This document shows positions 62,189 through 64,000 of a DNA stretch of 64,000 nt, piece by piece; within the stretch, counting starts at the first letter, position 1; each line of letters begins with the position of its first letter. This DNA is from Pseudomaricurvus sp050633365 (GTDB lineage Bacteria > Pseudomonadota > Gammaproteobacteria > Pseudomonadales > Cellvibrionaceae), in contig JBOEGJ010000024.1 of the NCBI GenBank assembly GCA_050633365.1, forward strand, positions 1 through 64,000, written 5' to 3'. A program made the translations under genes and the position numbers. The notes beneath the pieces were generated by a model, which was not told the origin of the DNA, made no database searches, and saw only the letters and a program-made list of their open reading frames with translations.

Positions 62189-63418
62189 TTATTCGATGTC
62201 AGCTGGCAGGGATAAGATCACTTGGTATTGATCGCCGTCTCTGGTGGCCTTGAAATCAATCGAGAATTTTTCTGCAAGCTTACTCACTAGCATTAACCCT
62301 AGGCCAAAACCCTGTCGACGGGTGGCAGCTGGCTCCGTGGTGACGGGATTGGAAAATACAACGTAATGCTCATGAATGTCGATTGCCCAAACTCTCACAG
62401 TGCCTTCTGCCTGACTGTGGTGAATAACATTTGTGAGTAAATTTAATGTGATCAACTCCAGTACCACCGCAGGTACGGGAAGCTCGAGTGAGTGGTGTTC
62501 GTTAACTGTGAGTGTGATTTTGTGTGTTTCGAGTAGCTGCGTGGATTCTCTTAGCACGTTTTTTATGATTTCTTTTGCATCACTGTTATGAGTTTCCTTG
62601 CTCGTCGATGTCAGCCACAGGAGTGCAGAGCTGATTCTGTTCATTCTAAGGATGGCGTTGTTGAGTCTGTGAAACGCGGGGATTGCGTCTACGCCATCAA
62701 CAGTACTGGTCATTAGCTCTACGGAGTTAGACATGACTTGTAGGGGGGTTCGAATTTCATGAGCCATTCCCTGATTAAAGACGATTTGCTCTTCCAACAT
62801 GTTTGTCCGTTGGTCGATCGCGTCGACGAGCTGGCTGGCCAATAACCTGATGTCTTCTTCGTCAATGTCGTCAAGTGTATGTTTGATGGCTTGGGTTTGG
62901 TCTTTAGAATTGGCAATGGCTCTGTGAATTTGGGTGAATGGCTTTAGAGACTTGTCGGCGATTTTTGAGGATACCCAATAGGTTAAAGCAATGGCGGGGA
63001 GTAGTACTATCAGCATTAATAGCAGTATGTCGTCGATCGCACGGGATATGATGCCCAGCTCTGAGCTGTTCAGTACAAGCACCCCCTGACCGGTGTTCAT
63101 AAAGTGATAGTGCTTTCCCTCGTGTTTAAACTCTCCAAAGTCATGATCAAATTCAACGTATCTTAGTTTTTCAGTTATCGAAATATCGAAGCTGGATAGG
63201 TCGTCAACCAATTGATAGCCCTCTGGCAGCGCCCGCCCAGGAGCTATGCGTGCACTGTGTTGTCGCAGTTGTTCTTTGAAGAATGCGTCTTCCAGAGAGA
63301 ATACAATGAACAACGTCATCAAAGAAAATAGGGTAAAGCAAGCAAGTGTCAGAAGTACTACGTGATACCTGACCCGTTTAACCAAGGTGGTTTTTCTTCT
63401 GAGTTTTGAGGGGTTCAT
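62189..63418 (-). CDS. Two-component sensor histidine kinase
   Basis: 409 residues: TM helix (about 20-42), a periplasmic sensor of about 85 residues, TM helix (about 129-150), HAMP-like linker, DHp domain with MAHEIRTPL (His220), and an ATPase domain with N-box NLLTNVIHH and G-box GFGLGLMLV. The sensor lacks a recognised fold. It lies 33 bp downstream of the response regulator gene, forming one operon. Confidence 0.94.
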   Translation of the reverse strand: MNPSKLRRKTTLVKRVRYHVVLLTLACFTLFSLMTLFIVFSLEDAFFKEQLRQHSARIAPGRALPEGYQLVDDLSSFDISITEKLRYVEFDHDFGEFKHEGKHYHFMNTGQGVLVLNSSELGIISRAIDDILLLMLIVLLPAIALTYWVSSKIADKSLKPFTQIHRAIANSKDQTQAIKHTLDDIDEEDIRLLASQLVDAIDQRTNMLEEQIVFNQGMAHEIRTPLQVMSNSVELMTSTVDGVDAIPAFHRLNNAILRMNRISSALLWLTSTSKETHNSDAKEIIKNVLRESTQLLETHKITLTVNEHHSLELPVPAVVLELITLNLLTNVIHHSQAEGTVRVWAIDIHEHYVVFSNPVTTEPAATRRQGFGLGLMLVSKLAEKFSIDFKATRDGDQYQVILSLPADIE

Positions 63419-63451
63419 CGTTTTACAGTCTCTTTTGAGAAGAGGGGTCGA

Positions 63452-64000
63452 TTACACGGCGAGTCGGTAGCCTACGCCCTTCACGGTTTCTATAAATGTT
63501 TTGCCATAGTGCTCGGTAAGTTGCTTTCGCAATTTGTAGATGTGAGCTCGAAGTGGATCGCTTTCGGGAGTGTCATGGGGCCAGATGTGTTGATGCAGTT
63601 TGCTGGTTTTTACCGCGTTTGGAGCGCTAGTGACTAACAGCTTCACAATTTCAAATCCGATCTCATGCAGTTGAACACTGCTGTCTTGATAGCTAAAAGA
63701 AAGTGATTCGGTATTTAGACTTACGCCTTGGTATTGCAGGGTGTGGGTTTTCTTCGGTGTTGATGTGGAGTGGAGAAGCCCCACATCAATGCGGGCCGAC
63801 AATTCAGAAAATGAAAATGGTTTTTTCAGATAATCCCAGGCCCCCGACTGAAAGCCCTCAATCACGTCCTTCTCATGACTCCGAGACGACATCATTATCA
63901 CTGGGACCCTCGCGAGGTGTTTTCCGATATCGTCATCGCCATCGGAAAGGTGTCGGCAAATATCGTAACCATTGATGAAGGGCAGATTGATATCCAGTAG
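63452..64000 (-). CDS. OmpR family response regulator, N-terminus outside window
   Basis: The frame is open to the window edge. The visible receiver part includes the phospho-Asp in LLDINLPFINGYD (codon near 63992-63994), the Thr/Ser segment VIMMSSRSH and Lys-Pro KKPFSF; the C-terminal winged helix ends with KLRKQLTEHYGKTFIETVKG. It controls transcription together with the histidine kinase gene that follows. An internal ATG at 63901 is not the start, since it would remove the phospho-Asp. Confidence 0.95.
   Translation of the reverse strand, partial: LLDINLPFINGYDICRHLSDGDDDIGKHLARVPVIMMSSRSHEKDVIEGFQSGAWDYLKKPFSFSELSARIDVGLLHSTSTPKKTHTLQYQGVSLNTESLSFSYQDSSVQLHEIGFEIVKLLVTSAPNAVKTSKLHQHIWPHDTPESDPLRAHIYKLRKQLTEHYGKTFIETVKGVGYRLAV

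Noticed and set aside
63703..63975. Plus-strand 90-residue frame at the window end
   Set aside because: It lies opposite the response regulator receiver domain, which has complete motifs.

Overview
The window looks like chromosomal DNA of a free-living, probably marine, gammaproteobacterium on the Pseudomonas/Cellvibrionales side of the class. The gene neighbourhoods point there: a HisN-like phosphatase next to rppH-ptsP, a fimX-type gene close to serB and ytjB/ahpA, an EF-P lysylation cluster, bioB-bioF-(bioH+bioC)-bioD, a gcdH/CoA-transferase pair with a divergent LysR gene, a DUF3094 gene and a cti gene. No rRNA, tRNA, CRISPR array, insertion sequence, integrase or prophage gene was recognised. 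This placement is an inference from gene content; the lineage was not tested.

Layout. 1-8.3 kb is housekeeping: a truncated imelysin-like lipoprotein gene, a HAD phosphatase, rppH-ptsP (RNA 5'-end processing and the nitrogen phosphotransferase system), a lipid A-type acyltransferase, ytjB/ahpA and divergent serB. 8.3-14.7 kb holds signalling genes: a thioredoxin-like protein gene followed by a chemoreceptor, a FimX-like protein with degenerate GGDEF and EAL motifs, and a large PilZ-like protein. 14.8-17.8 kb carries epmB, efp and epmA, all three parts of EF-P beta-lysylation. 17.8-21.8 kb (minus strand) has comF, a FabH-like synthase, srkA and cysE. 22-26.6 kb is the biotin operon, with a natural BioH-BioC fusion and a BirA-type operator over the bioB promoter.

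26.6-35.5 kb is the most accessory-looking part: a sulfatase, an AraC regulator, a secreted DUF1254/DUF1214 protein, a TonB-dependent receptor and a secreted DUF3604 (PHP-like) protein. It reads as an uptake-and-processing locus of unknown substrate and is the best candidate for an undescribed system. 35.6-38 kb has a periplasmic binding-like protein, a small flagellar-rod-like protein and a SprA-related HExxH protein.

38-52.3 kb is mostly metabolism: a FadE-type acyl-CoA dehydrogenase with a PsrA-like palindrome upstream, a REC-EAL regulator divergent from an Hpt protein, an IalB-like protein, a purine phosphoribosyltransferase, an AGCS amino-acid symporter, asparaginase, the glutarate pair with its LysR regulator, cytochrome b561-YceI and a ferredoxin. 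52.3-64 kb contains two membrane GGDEF proteins, a group of small unrecognised secreted or membrane proteins, a GST, the fatty acid cis/trans isomerase Cti, DUF2986 and the start of a two-component system cut by the window end.

Two themes recur. Cyclic-di-GMP functions are frequent (two intact GGDEF proteins, one intact EAL protein, one degenerate GGDEF-EAL protein, one PilZ-like protein). Several gene gaps carry unrelated short imperfect tandem repeats with periods of 15 to 29 bp.
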